Positions 56,193-64,000 of a stretch of 64,000 nucleotides of DNA are shown piece by piece. The DNA comes from Anaeromyxobacter dehalogenans 2CP-C (GTDB taxonomy: Bacteria; Myxococcota; Myxococcia; Myxococcales; Anaeromyxobacteraceae). The translations under genes and the position numbers were made by a program. The stretch covers positions 1 to 64,000 of the forward strand of contig NC_007760.1 in assembly GCF_000013385.1 (NCBI RefSeq). The letters run 5' to 3'. The notes below the pieces were generated by a model. It was not told the origin of the DNA. It saw nothing but the letters and a program-made list of their open reading frames with translations, and ran no database searches. Position 1 is the first letter of the stretch. Every line of letters starts with the position of its first letter.

Positions 56193-56780
56193 CCGAGCCT
56201 GGACGCGGCGCCGCCGCCGGACCCACGCGGCCACCGCGACGGCCAGCAGCACCGCGCCGAGCACCGCCAGCTCCACCCGGCGCACGCCGCGCTCGGCCGT
56301 GCCGAGGTGGTGCGCGAACAGGTAGCCCACCGAGACCACCAGCGGCACCGAGACGAGCGCGGAGAGCCCGTCGGCGAGGACGAACGTCCGCAGGCGCACC
56401 CCGTGCGTCGCGGCGAGCGCGAACGCGGCCAGCCGCAGGCCGGAGGTGTGCCGCGCCACCGCCACCGAGAGGAACGCGTGGCGCGCGAGGTGGCCCTCCA
56501 GCCGGCCGCGCCGCTCGGGCGTGAGCACCCGGGCCACCATGCGCGTGCGCAGCACGCGGTCCCCGTGCCGGCGCGCCACGAGGAAGAACGCGAGGTCGCC
56601 GAGCACGATCCCGAGCCAGCACGCCGCGATCACGAGCGGGAGGCGCAGGTAGCCCTGGTGCGCGAGCGCCCCGGCGGCGAGCTGGGTGGCCTCCTCGGGG
56701 ATCGGGACGCCCAGCCCCGCGCCGGCCAGCAGGGCCAGCACGGCGAGGTAGCCGAAGCGGGAGAGGAGCGCCTGGAGCAC
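56166..56780 (-). CDS. DedA-family membrane protein
   Basis: The 204-residue protein has about five hydrophobic segments and the DedA signature: GLGVPIPEEATQLAAGAL near the start and ARHTSGLRLAAFALAATHG later. The family supports membrane homeostasis and lipid-carrier flipping; the exact role differs between members. Its last residues are encoded by a repeat element. It lies 42 bases downstream of the DUF4105 gene and may share its transcript. Confidence 0.85.
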   Translation of the reverse strand: MLQALLSRFGYLAVLALLAGAGLGVPIPEEATQLAAGALAHQGYLRLPLVIAACWLGIVLGDLAFFLVARRHGDRVLRTRMVARVLTPERRGRLEGHLARHAFLSVAVARHTSGLRLAAFALAATHGVRLRTFVLADGLSALVSVPLVVSVGYLFAHHLGTAERGVRRVELAVLGAVLLAVAVAAWVRRRRRVQARGDPSTGPG

Positions 56781-56822
56781 TGGGGCAATGTACGCGCCCC
56801 GCCGCGCGGCGGCCCGGGGCGG

Positions 56823-58817
56823 CTAGAAGTAGCCGAGCACCAGCGCGGCGGCCTCGGTGGCGAGCGGCTGCCGGCGGGCCTCGAACGCCAGCGAGAGGTC
56901 GCGCGCGAGGTGCAGCCGGAGCGCGCCGCCCCACGACCAGGTGGTGCGGGGCGCGGCCTCGGGCAGCCAGCGCCAGCGCGCGTCGGCGAGCAGGACCGCG
57001 CGCGATCCGAGGCGGAGCCGCGCCAGCGCCGAGGGGCCGATCCCCGGGCGCCAGCCAGTGCCGCCCGCGCCGGAGAGCCGGGGCGAGGCGCGCAGCTCGA
57101 GGTCGCCGGTGGCGGCGAGGTCGAGGCCGCCCGGCAGCGCCGCCGCCAGCCCGCCGCCGAAGTCGCCCGCGAACGCGACGCACCGGTCGCAGCCGCGGTC
57201 GCGCACGGTGGTGGCGCCGAAGCTCGCCTTCCAGGACGGCCGCGCGTCGAAGCGCGTCACCGGGCTGAGCGAGACGATGCGCACGAGCGCCACGTCGTCG
57301 AGGTCCACCCGCCGCTCGCGCGGCGTCCAGCGCAGGCGCGTGGGGAGGAACTCGATCTGCGCGGTGGGCGGGTAGCCGTCGGCGGGATCGCCGAGGTCGT
57401 GGAGCGCCAGGCGCGCGTCGAGGAGCACCGTCCCGCCCTGGCCGTCGGCGGCGCCGCCGCCCACCCCGAGGCGCAGCGAGCCGTGGCCGCGCTCGGGGCG
57501 GCGCGCCTCCGGGACGGGGAGCGCGAGCGGCGCGCTCGCCACCCCCAGCGCGGCCCGCCGCTCGAGCAGCGCCTGCCGGTCCTGCGCCGCCTTCGGCTCG
57601 AGGCCGCGGATGAGCTCGCGCGCGTGGCGGAGGTCGAGCAGGTCCACCGCCGCGTCGAGCACCTTCGCCTGCCCGTCCGGCGGGGTCCCCGCGGCGAGCG
57701 GCGCGGCCGGGTCGCCGGCGAGCGCCTCCACCTCGCGCAGCTCGGCGCCGGAGAGCCCGCGGGCCCGCGCCTCGAACTGCGTGCGGATGGAGGGGCGGTA
57801 GTGGACGCGCCGCACCAGGCCCGGGTTGCGGAACAGCGCCACCACGGTGTCGGAGGGCAGCACCACCGCGCGGCCCACGTGCGAGAGGAGGTCGAGCCGC
57901 GGCGCGGCGGCCTCGAGCGCGCCGAGCACGTGGTAGCTGCAGTTCTCGTCGAGGTACCAGTAGTCGAACCAGGTGCCGCCCAGCTCCCAGACGTGCGCGC
58001 CGAGCAGCGCCACCTCGCCCTGCGTGAGCTCGAGGTCGTACTCCCACAGATCCCGGGACTCGTAGTCCCCGTACTCGCGGACCTTGTAGTAGTACGGGTA
58101 GTACTTGAACTCGCCCTTGAAGAAGCCGAGCAGCCCCTTCGCCGCGTAGAGCACCGCGTTCCCGGTGTCCACGGTGGCGGCGTAGTCCACCCCGTAGTCG
58201 AGCAGCTCGAAGTGCTTGCCGCCGATCGCCTCCGGCGCCTTGTCGAGCCGGAGCAGGGTGTGGCCGAACGCCGAGGCGGGGTTGTTGAGGTAGTAGGACG
58301 AGAACACCACCGTCACGCCCTGCGGCCGGATCTTCCCGTAGAAGTCCTCGAAGCGCGGGCAGCGGCGCGGCGGCAGGCGGGCGAGGTCGAAGCCGAGCCG
58401 CCCGCCCAGGAACGCGAAGCGCGCCGGGAAGCGGCACTGCGCGTCGTCGAGCTCGTCCGCCTTCGGGCCGGCGTCGAGGAAGCCGGCCAGCGTCGCCTCC
58501 AGCTCGGCGGCCGGATCGGTCTTCCCGTCGCGGGCCCGGAAGAACTTGGCGCCGTCGGCCTCGCTCTTCCAGCCGCCCAGCGGGCGGCGGCGCCAGTGCC
58601 CCAGCTTCAGCCACCCCGGATCCTCCGCCAGCCGGAGCGCGCGGGCCCTCGCGACCAGCTCGGCGAGGTAGGCGGGGTCCGGCGCGGCGTTCGCGGCCGG
58701 GCTCAGGGAGCCCGGCGCCGCGGTGGCGATCGCGGCCGCGGGCGCCGGGCCGGGATCCGCGGACGGCGGGGCGGGCGGGGACGCGAGCGCGAGGGCGAGG
58801 GCGAGCGGGGCGAGCAT
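56823..58817 (-). CDS. DUF4105 (Lnb-like) protein with a C-terminal beta-barrel-like region
   Basis: The 664-residue product has a signal peptide (LAPLALALALASPPAP), then the DUF4105 region with a conserved His in NNPASAFGHTLLRLD and a conserved Cys in YLDENCSYHVLGALE, the presumed catalytic pair. A member of this family, Lnb, was reported as a lipoprotein N-acyltransferase in Bacteroides. The C-terminal third is strand-rich (SLRLGVGGG, FGATTVRDRG, LEARRQPLATEAAALVLGYF) and ends in Phe, as in outer-membrane proteins. Whether it acylates lipoproteins here is not known. Confidence 0.8.
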   Translation of the reverse strand: MLAPLALALALASPPAPPSADPGPAPAAAIATAAPGSLSPAANAAPDPAYLAELVARARALRLAEDPGWLKLGHWRRRPLGGWKSEADGAKFFRARDGKTDPAAELEATLAGFLDAGPKADELDDAQCRFPARFAFLGGRLGFDLARLPPRRCPRFEDFYGKIRPQGVTVVFSSYYLNNPASAFGHTLLRLDKAPEAIGGKHFELLDYGVDYAATVDTGNAVLYAAKGLLGFFKGEFKYYPYYYKVREYGDYESRDLWEYDLELTQGEVALLGAHVWELGGTWFDYWYLDENCSYHVLGALEAAAPRLDLLSHVGRAVVLPSDTVVALFRNPGLVRRVHYRPSIRTQFEARARGLSGAELREVEALAGDPAAPLAAGTPPDGQAKVLDAAVDLLDLRHARELIRGLEPKAAQDRQALLERRAALGVASAPLALPVPEARRPERGHGSLRLGVGGGAADGQGGTVLLDARLALHDLGDPADGYPPTAQIEFLPTRLRWTPRERRVDLDDVALVRIVSLSPVTRFDARPSWKASFGATTVRDRGCDRCVAFAGDFGGGLAAALPGGLDLAATGDLELRASPRLSGAGGTGWRPGIGPSALARLRLGSRAVLLADARWRWLPEAAPRTTWSWGGALRLHLARDLSLAFEARRQPLATEAAALVLGYF

Positions 58818-58840
58818 GCGGGGCGACGAGGGTAAACGAA

Positions 58841-58868
58841 AGGGGAGCCCTCTCGCGAGGGCTCCCCT
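58841..58868 (-). terminator. Hairpin terminator of the DUF3015 gene
   Basis: AGGGGAGCCCTC (58841-58852) and GAGGGCTCCCCT (58857-58868) form a 12-bp stem with a 4-base loop, 24 bases past the minus-strand stop at 58893. It can also serve as a barrier before the DUF4105 gene. Confidence 0.7.
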
Positions 58869-58892
58869 CTCACGAAGCGGAATGCGGCGGGG

Positions 58893-59390
58893 CTAGCTGC
58901 GGCCGCAGCCGAGGGCCGCGTCGCCGTGCAGCGTGTCGAGGATCGCCTTGGTCACGTCCTCGTTCGAGGCGCTCTCGCTCGGGAAGATCGCCTTGAAGTT
59001 CTTCTGCAGCGCGGCGCCGACCGCGTGCGAGTTCTCGCAGGCGTTGATCACGGTGAGCGCGCCGATGGCCTCGCCCTCGCCGCGGGAGATGTCCTTGGCG
59101 AGCGCCTCGCGGTTCGCGTCCACGAAGTTCTTGGTGCCGGCGGTGAACACGCCGCTGCCGCAGTTCGAGGTGCCGGTGGTGATGCCGAAGGTCTGGTTGC
59201 CGAAGGTGCCGTTGGTGGTGGCGGCCAGGATCTGGACCGCGCCCGGGGTGTTGCCGAACGCCATGGAGCCGAGGCCGCAGCCGGCGGTGCCGTAGCGGCC
59301 GGTGCCCTTGATGGCGGAGGCGGTCTGATCAGCGGCGGCGGCCGGCACGGCGAGCAGCGCGGCGACGAGCGCGAGCGTGATGCGGTTCAT
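58893..59390 (-). CDS. DUF3015-family exported protein
   Basis: The 165-residue protein has a signal peptide (RITLALVAALLAVPAAAADQ) and a mature domain with GRYGTAGCGLGSMAFGNTPGAVQILAATTNGTFGNQTFGITTGTSNC, the Gly/Asn/Thr-rich core seen in DUF3015, and NFVDANREALAKDISRGEGE. Four to five Cys suggest disulfides. ATG 59390 follows AGGGAG. The leader contains a perfect GGGGGTTC/GAACCCCC palindrome. Function is unknown. Confidence 0.82.
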   Translation of the reverse strand: MNRITLALVAALLAVPAAAADQTASAIKGTGRYGTAGCGLGSMAFGNTPGAVQILAATTNGTFGNQTFGITTGTSNCGSGVFTAGTKNFVDANREALAKDISRGEGEAIGALTVINACENSHAVGAALQKNFKAIFPSESASNEDVTKAILDTLHGDAALGCGRS

Positions 59391-59409
59391 GTGTCTCCCT
59401 TTCGTTCTC

Positions 59410-59427
59410 GGGGGTTCACGAACCCCC
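59410..59427. promoter_or_regulatory. Palindrome in the leader of the DUF3015 gene
   Basis: GGGGGTTC (59410-59417) and GAACCCCC (59420-59427) are separated by two bases. The element starts 20 bases upstream of the ATG at 59390 and could be an operator or an RNA hairpin next to the ribosome-binding site. Confidence 0.4.
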
Positions 59428-59592
59428 AGTGAAGTCCCCCCACGCATGCTTTCCGTGGAGATCGTTCCCGTATACCGCTGTCTCTCACGCCTGCGAACTT
59501 CGCAGACGACCCTTCTCGGGGCCCTGCCGGACGGGACAGGATTTCGGTTGCGGCACCGTGGCGCACTGCGCAATATGGTCGAGCCCCAGGCT

Positions 59593-59606
59593 TGATTCCG
59601 GAATCA
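59593..59606. promoter_or_regulatory. Perfect 14-bp palindrome before etfB
   Basis: TGATTCCGGAATCA (59593-59606) is a perfect palindrome ending two bases before the AGGAG ribosome-binding site of etfB. TetR-type regulators of acyl-CoA metabolism often bind such sites. It is AT-richer than its surroundings. Confidence 0.45.
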
Positions 59607-59615
59607 GGAGCGATC

Positions 59616-60419
59616 ATGGCCCTCAAGATCGTGGTGACCGCGAAGCGCGTCGAGGACCCGGAGTCGAAGATCCGCGTGAAGCCGGACGGCTCCGGGATCG
59701 TGACCGACGGCGTCAACTACAAGATCAACCCGTTCGACGAGATCGCCGTCGAGGAGGCGCTCCGGCTGAAGGAGCGCCACGGCGGCGAGGTGGTGGTCGC
59801 GTCCATCGGTGGGGAAAGGTCGCAGACGGAGATCCGCGCCGCGCTCGCCATGGGCGCCGACCGCGGGATCCTCGTCCGCCACGACGGCCCGCTCGATCCG
59901 GTGGTGGTGTCGGCGCTGCTCGCCAAGGTGGTCGAGCAGGAGAAGCCCGACCTCGTCATCCTCGGCAAGCAGTCCATCGACGACGACCAGAACCAGGCCG
60001 GCCAGTACCTGGCCGAGCGGCTCGGCTGGCCGCAGGGCACGTTCGCCTCGAAGACCGAGAGCCTGGAGAGCGAGGCCGAGCAGAAGAAGGAGCCGGGCCT
60101 CGTGCTCTCCGCCGACGGCAAGGCGCTCACCGTCGTCCGCGAGGTGGACGGCGGGGTGGAGACGCTGGAGCTGGGCCTGCCGGCGGTGGTGACCACCGAC
60201 CTGCGCCTCAACAAGCCGCGCTTCGCCTCGCTGCCCGGCATCATGAAGGCCAAGAAGAAGCCGCTCCAGGAGCTCGCCGCCGCGTCGCTGGGGGTGGACC
60301 TCGCGCCGCAGGTGGTGGTGAAGCGCCTCTCCGAGCCGCCCGCCCGCAAGGGCGGCGTGAAGGTGGCCGACGTCGAGGAGCTCTGGAAGAAGCTGCACGA
60401 CGAGGCGAAGGTCCTCTAG
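59616..60419 (+). CDS. etfB: Electron transfer flavoprotein subunit beta
   Basis: EtfB, with EtfA, accepts electrons from acyl-CoA dehydrogenases. The 267-residue protein begins LKIVVTAKRVEDPESKIRV and has the family regions NPFDEIAVEEALRLKE, GGERSQTEIRAALAMGADRGILV and LGKQSIDDDQNQAGQYLAERLGWPQGTFASK. Length is typical. ATG 59616 follows CAGGAG. A palindrome lies just upstream. etfA follows after 45 bases. Confidence 0.95.
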   Translation: MALKIVVTAKRVEDPESKIRVKPDGSGIVTDGVNYKINPFDEIAVEEALRLKERHGGEVVVASIGGERSQTEIRAALAMGADRGILVRHDGPLDPVVVSALLAKVVEQEKPDLVILGKQSIDDDQNQAGQYLAERLGWPQGTFASKTESLESEAEQKKEPGLVLSADGKALTVVREVDGGVETLELGLPAVVTTDLRLNKPRFASLPGIMKAKKKPLQELAAASLGVDLAPQVVVKRLSEPPARKGGVKVADVEELWKKLHDEAKVL

Positions 60420-60464
60420 CCCCCCGTCCGCGCCCGGCGCGGCGATCGAACTCCGGAGGCGACA

Positions 60465-61430
60465 ATGTCGAACGTCCTCATCGTGGCCGAGCAGGGCGGC
60501 GGCCAGATCCGCAAGGCGACGCTCCACGCGATCTCGGCCGGCCGCGCCGTCGCCGCCCGCACCGGCGGCGCGCTGCACGTGGCGCTGCTCGGCAACGGCG
60601 TGCGCCCCCTCGCCGACGCGCTCGCCGCTCACGGCGCCGAGGTGCACGTGGCCGACGCGCCCGCGCTCGAGCACCCGCTCGCCGACGCCTGGGCGCCGGT
60701 GATCGCGGAGATCGCGAAGGCCTGCGGGGCGGCGTACGTGGGCGCGGCCGCCACCGCCCAGGGCAAGGACCTCCTCCCCCGCGTCGCGGCCCGGCTCGGC
60801 GCCGGGATGGCGACGGAGGTGCTCGGCTTCGGCGGCGAGGGCGCGGCCGTCACCTTCCGCCGGCCCATGTGGGCGGGCAACGTGCTCGCCGAGGTGGAGA
60901 TCGCGACGCCGGTGAAGGTGTTCACCGTCCGTGCGACGGAGTTCCCGGCGGCCGCCGGGGAGGGCGCCGGCAAGGGCGCGGTGCACGAGGTGGCGGCGGC
61001 GGTGCCGGCCGGCCTGCGCACCCGGCACGTGGGCTTCCGCGAGGTGAAGAGCGAGCGGCCCGAGCTGACCGAGGCGCGCGTGGTGGTGTCGGGCGGCCGC
61101 GGCACGAAGGGCGACTTCAAGCCGGTCGAGGCGCTCGCCGACGCGCTCGGCGCGGCGGTGGGCGCGAGCCGCGCCGCGGTGGACGCGGGCTGGGTGCCGA
61201 ACGACTGGCAGGTGGGGCAGACCGGCAAGGTGGTGGCGCCGGACCTGTACGTGGCGGCGGGCATCTCCGGCGCCATCCAGCACCTCGCCGGCATGAAGGG
61301 CTCGAAGGTGATCGTGGCGGTGAACAAGGACCCGGACGCGCCGGTGTTCCAGGTCGCCGACTACGGCCTGGTGGCGGACCTGTTCCAGGCGCTCCCGGCG
61401 CTCACCGAGAAGGTGAAGGCGTCGAAGTGA
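60465..61430 (+). CDS. etfA: Electron transfer flavoprotein subunit alpha
   Basis: The 321-residue protein has the N-terminal nucleotide-binding-like domain ([31 protein letters not shown]) and the C-terminal FAD domain with [72 protein letters not shown]. All key FAD-contact segments are present. The candidate electron acceptor is the FeS membrane protein at 9256-11391, about 50 kb away. ATG 60465 has GGAGG upstream. Confidence 0.95.
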   Translation: MSNVLIVAEQGGGQIRKATLHAISAGRAVAARTGGALHVALLGNGVRPLADALAAHGAEVHVADAPALEHPLADAWAPVIAEIAKACGAAYVGAAATAQGKDLLPRVAARLGAGMATEVLGFGGEGAAVTFRRPMWAGNVLAEVEIATPVKVFTVRATEFPAAAGEGAGKGAVHEVAAAVPAGLRTRHVGFREVKSERPELTEARVVVSGGRGTKGDFKPVEALADALGAAVGASRAAVDAGWVPNDWQVGQTGKVVAPDLYVAAGISGAIQHLAGMKGSKVIVAVNKDPDAPVFQVADYGLVADLFQALPALTEKVKASK

Positions 61431-61455
61431 CCGTGCGCGGGACGGCGGTGCGGGC

Positions 61456-62460
61456 GTGACCGAGGCGGATCTCGAAGGGCTCGGCGTCCACCGCATCGCC
61501 ATCCCGGTGCCGTTCCCGCAGGCGGGCGGGCCGGTCAACGCCTACCTGGTCGAGGACGCCGGCGGCGGCCTGCTCATGTTCGACGCCGGCCTGGGCACGC
61601 CCGAGGCGCAGGCGGCGCTCGAGGCCGGGTTCGCGCGGCTGGGCCGCCGCTTCGACGAGGTCACCCGCATCGTGGTCTCGCACGGCCACGTGGACCACTA
61701 CGGCGCCGCGCGCTTCGTGCAGGAGCGGCACGGCGCCCCGGACCTCCCGGTGTTCGGCCACCCGGCCGACGCGCCCAAGATGTCGGAGCAGGGGCCGCGC
61801 TGGCGGGAGCTGGCGCCGCGGCTCGCCGCGTACCTGGCGCGCCAGGGCGTGCCGCCCGAGGTCGTCGAGCTGCTCGCGAAGCAGGGCGAGGGCGGCTTCC
61901 GCTACGCGCGGCGGCTCCCCGAGGTGCGGCCCATCGCCGAGGGGGAGGTGCTGCGCACGCGCCACCTCGCGCTCGAGGTGGTGCACATGCCGGGGCACAC
62001 GCCCGGGCTCCTGTGCCTGTACGAGCGGGAGAAGCGCCTGTTCTTCTCCGACGACCACCTGCTCGAGAAGGTCTCGCCGAACCCGCTCGTCGAGCTCGGG
62101 CCGGACGGCCAGGACGGCTTCTTCCACCCGCTGCTCGCCTACCTCGACAGCCTCCGCCGCCTGCGGGCCCTGGAGGTGGACCTGGTCCTCCCCGGCCACG
62201 GCCCGCCGTTCTCGGGCCACCGCGAGATCATCGACGCGCTCGTCGGCTTCTACGCGAAGCGGCAGGCGCGGATGCTCGAGCTGCTCCGGGCCGGGCCGCG
62301 CACCGCGCACGAGATCGCCCGCGCGCTCTGGCCCCACGCCCGCCCCGCCGACGCGTTCCTCACCCTCTCCGAGACGGTGGCGAACCTGGAGGTGATGGAG
62401 TCGCGCGGCGAGGTGCGGCGCGATCGCGCGGCCGAGCCCTGGCGCTACCTCGCCGCCTGA
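61456..62460 (+). CDS. MBL-fold metallohydrolase
   Basis: The 334-residue protein has the metallo-beta-lactamase metal motif SH76-x-H78-x-D80-H81, a later H in MPGHTPG, and D in FFSDDHLL, giving a two-metal site. A C-terminal helical region (LTLSETVANLEVMESRGEVRR) looks like a winged helix. It follows etfA by 25 bases in the same direction, so it may be part of that operon; similar proteins act as thioesterases. GTG start. Confidence 0.85.
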   Translation: MTEADLEGLGVHRIAIPVPFPQAGGPVNAYLVEDAGGGLLMFDAGLGTPEAQAALEAGFARLGRRFDEVTRIVVSHGHVDHYGAARFVQERHGAPDLPVFGHPADAPKMSEQGPRWRELAPRLAAYLARQGVPPEVVELLAKQGEGGFRYARRLPEVRPIAEGEVLRTRHLALEVVHMPGHTPGLLCLYEREKRLFFSDDHLLEKVSPNPLVELGPDGQDGFFHPLLAYLDSLRRLRALEVDLVLPGHGPPFSGHREIIDALVGFYAKRQARMLELLRAGPRTAHEIARALWPHARPADAFLTLSETVANLEVMESRGEVRRDRAAEPWRYLAA

Positions 62461-62514
62461 CGGGGGCCGCGCCGCCGCTCGACAAGCGCGGCGCCATCGG
62501 GCATTCAAGGCGCC

Positions 62515-63276
<762 letters not shown>

Positions 63277-63292
63277 CGCCGCCCGCCGCGCC

Positions 63293-64000
63293 GTGGCCGA
63301 CCTCGCCCTGCTCGTCCTCACGCTGCTGTGGGGGACCACCTTCGCGCTGGTGAAGGAGGCGCTCGAGATCGCCTCGCCGGGCGTGTTCCTGACCGCCCGC
63401 TTCGGCCTGGCCGCGGTGGCGCTGCTCGCCGCCTGGGCGCTCCGGCCGCGCGCGCCGCTCGGCGACGGGTTCTGGCGCCACGGGATCCTGCTCGGCCTGA
63501 CCATGCTGGTCGGGTTCGTGCTGCAGACGGTGGCGCTCCGGCACACCACGCCCGCGCGCTCCGGGTTCATCACCGGCCTGAACGTGCTGGTGGTGCCGGT
63601 GGTGGCCCGCTGGTTCCTGGGACGCCGGGTGCGCCCCGCCTTCTGGGTGGGCGTCGCGTTCGCGCTGGCCGGGCTGGTGATGCTCACCCGGCCGTTCACG
63701 CCGGGCGCGGTCACGGAGGAGGTCCGCTTCGGCGACCTGCTCACGCTGTTCTGCGCCGTCGCCTACGGGCTCCAGGTGACGTTCACCTCCGAGTGGGCGC
63801 CGCGCCACCCGCTCGCGCCGTTCGTGGCGGTGCAGGTGCTGGTCACGCTGGCGGGGGCGCTCGTGCTCGCGCCGCTGGAGGGGCCGCGCTTCGATCCGGC
63901 CGGGGCCGGCCACTTCGCGCTGGTGGTTGCGTTCACCGGCCTCGTCATGACCGCGCTCGCGTTCTTCGTCATGAACTGGGGCCAGCGCCACACCACCGCC
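63293..64000 (+). CDS. EamA/DMT-family transporter, truncated by the window end
   Basis: The reading frame from GTG 63293 runs 236 codons to the window edge without a stop. The product is polytopic: MADLALLVLTLLWGTTFALVKEAL, then segments around TARFGLAAVALLAAWAL, HGILLGLTMLVGFVLQTVAL, GLNVLVVPVVARWFLG and FWVGVAFALAGLVMLTRPF, with the second EamA repeat beginning near FGDLLTLFCAVAYGLQVTF. Members export amino acids and other metabolites. It begins 16 bases after TerC. The substrate is unknown. Confidence 0.85.
   Translation, partial: MADLALLVLTLLWGTTFALVKEALEIASPGVFLTARFGLAAVALLAAWALRPRAPLGDGFWRHGILLGLTMLVGFVLQTVALRHTTPARSGFITGLNVLVVPVVARWFLGRRVRPAFWVGVAFALAGLVMLTRPFTPGAVTEEVRFGDLLTLFCAVAYGLQVTFTSEWAPRHPLAPFVAVQVLVTLAGALVLAPLEGPRFDPAGAGHFALVVAFTGLVMTALAFFVMNWGQRHTTA

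Noticed and set aside
62461-62514. A manganese riboswitch before terC.
   Set aside because: The 54-base gap is too short for the yybP-ykoY fold and shows no matching core.

Overview
The window is very GC-rich (well over 70% G+C by eye), gene-dense, and opens with the replication-initiation cluster dnaA-dnaN-recF-gyrB, so it most likely lies next to a chromosomal replication origin. GC content, a long lipoprotein inventory, a multiheme c-type cytochrome, ETF with a membrane FeS oxidoreductase, indolepyruvate oxidoreductase, a eukaryote/archaeal-type ProRS and several families typical of myxobacteria suggest a delta-type proteobacterium (Myxococcota). Anaeromyxobacter is my best guess; this is inference from content, not a database match.

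Layout. 1-7.7 kb: dnaA, dnaN, recF, gyrB (which appears to start at a CTG codon) and a FabH-type ketosynthase. 7.8-14.7 kb: tRNA-Gln(TTG), an archaemetzincin-like protein that lacks the catalytic glutamate and overlaps a Cys-rich protein gene, a membrane FeS oxidoreductase of the ETF:menaquinone oxidoreductase type, a Pro-rich lipoprotein, a DsbA-fold protein and a RimK-type ATP-grasp ligase. 14.7-20.5 kb: ileS-lspA-lgt (isoleucyl-tRNA synthetase plus two steps of lipoprotein maturation), a coiled-coil protein and a small lipoprotein. 20.7-32.7 kb: tRNA-Phe, then a more accessory-looking stretch with a degenerate receiver protein, two secreted proteins of unknown function in one operon, a histidine kinase, a VOC protein with a divergent HTH regulator, proS, a ScyD/E-like propeller protein, and an epimerase divergent from a LysR regulator. 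32.8-46 kb: a ten-heme-motif FnIII lipoprotein behind a structured leader, a chemoreceptor, an SDR, an operon of a VolA-like lipase lipoprotein and a FadL-like channel, and a sodium:solute symporter with a 53-residue overlapping accessory peptide and a porin. 46-56 kb: iorAB-paaK-ACT-paaK on the minus strand, divergent from ptb-buk; then a MocR regulator divergent from a PNPOx-GNAT fusion. 56-64 kb: DedA, a DUF4105/Lnb-like protein, DUF3015, etfBA, an MBL-fold hydrolase, TerC and a truncated EamA transporter.

How it fits together (inference). Exogenous lipids could be hydrolysed and imported by the VolA/FadL pair. Acyl-CoA dehydrogenation would reduce EtfAB, and the FeS membrane oxidoreductase at 9.3-11.4 kb is a plausible route from EtfAB to menaquinone. 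Aryl or branched 2-oxoacids would be oxidised by IorAB to acyl-CoA, with PaaK ligases and Ptb-Buk interconverting acid, CoA thioester and acyl phosphate with ATP gain or cost. The multiheme lipoprotein fits an electron-transfer lifestyle. The many lipoproteins are matched by lgt, lspA and a DUF4105 protein.

Non-coding structure includes several well-spaced sigma-70-like promoters, strong convergent hairpins, a dispersed repeat family (CCCTGAGC...GTCGAAGGG) at four intergenic sites, and palindromes upstream of etfB, DUF3015 and the lipase operon. No CRISPR array, insertion sequence, rRNA or prophage was recognised.
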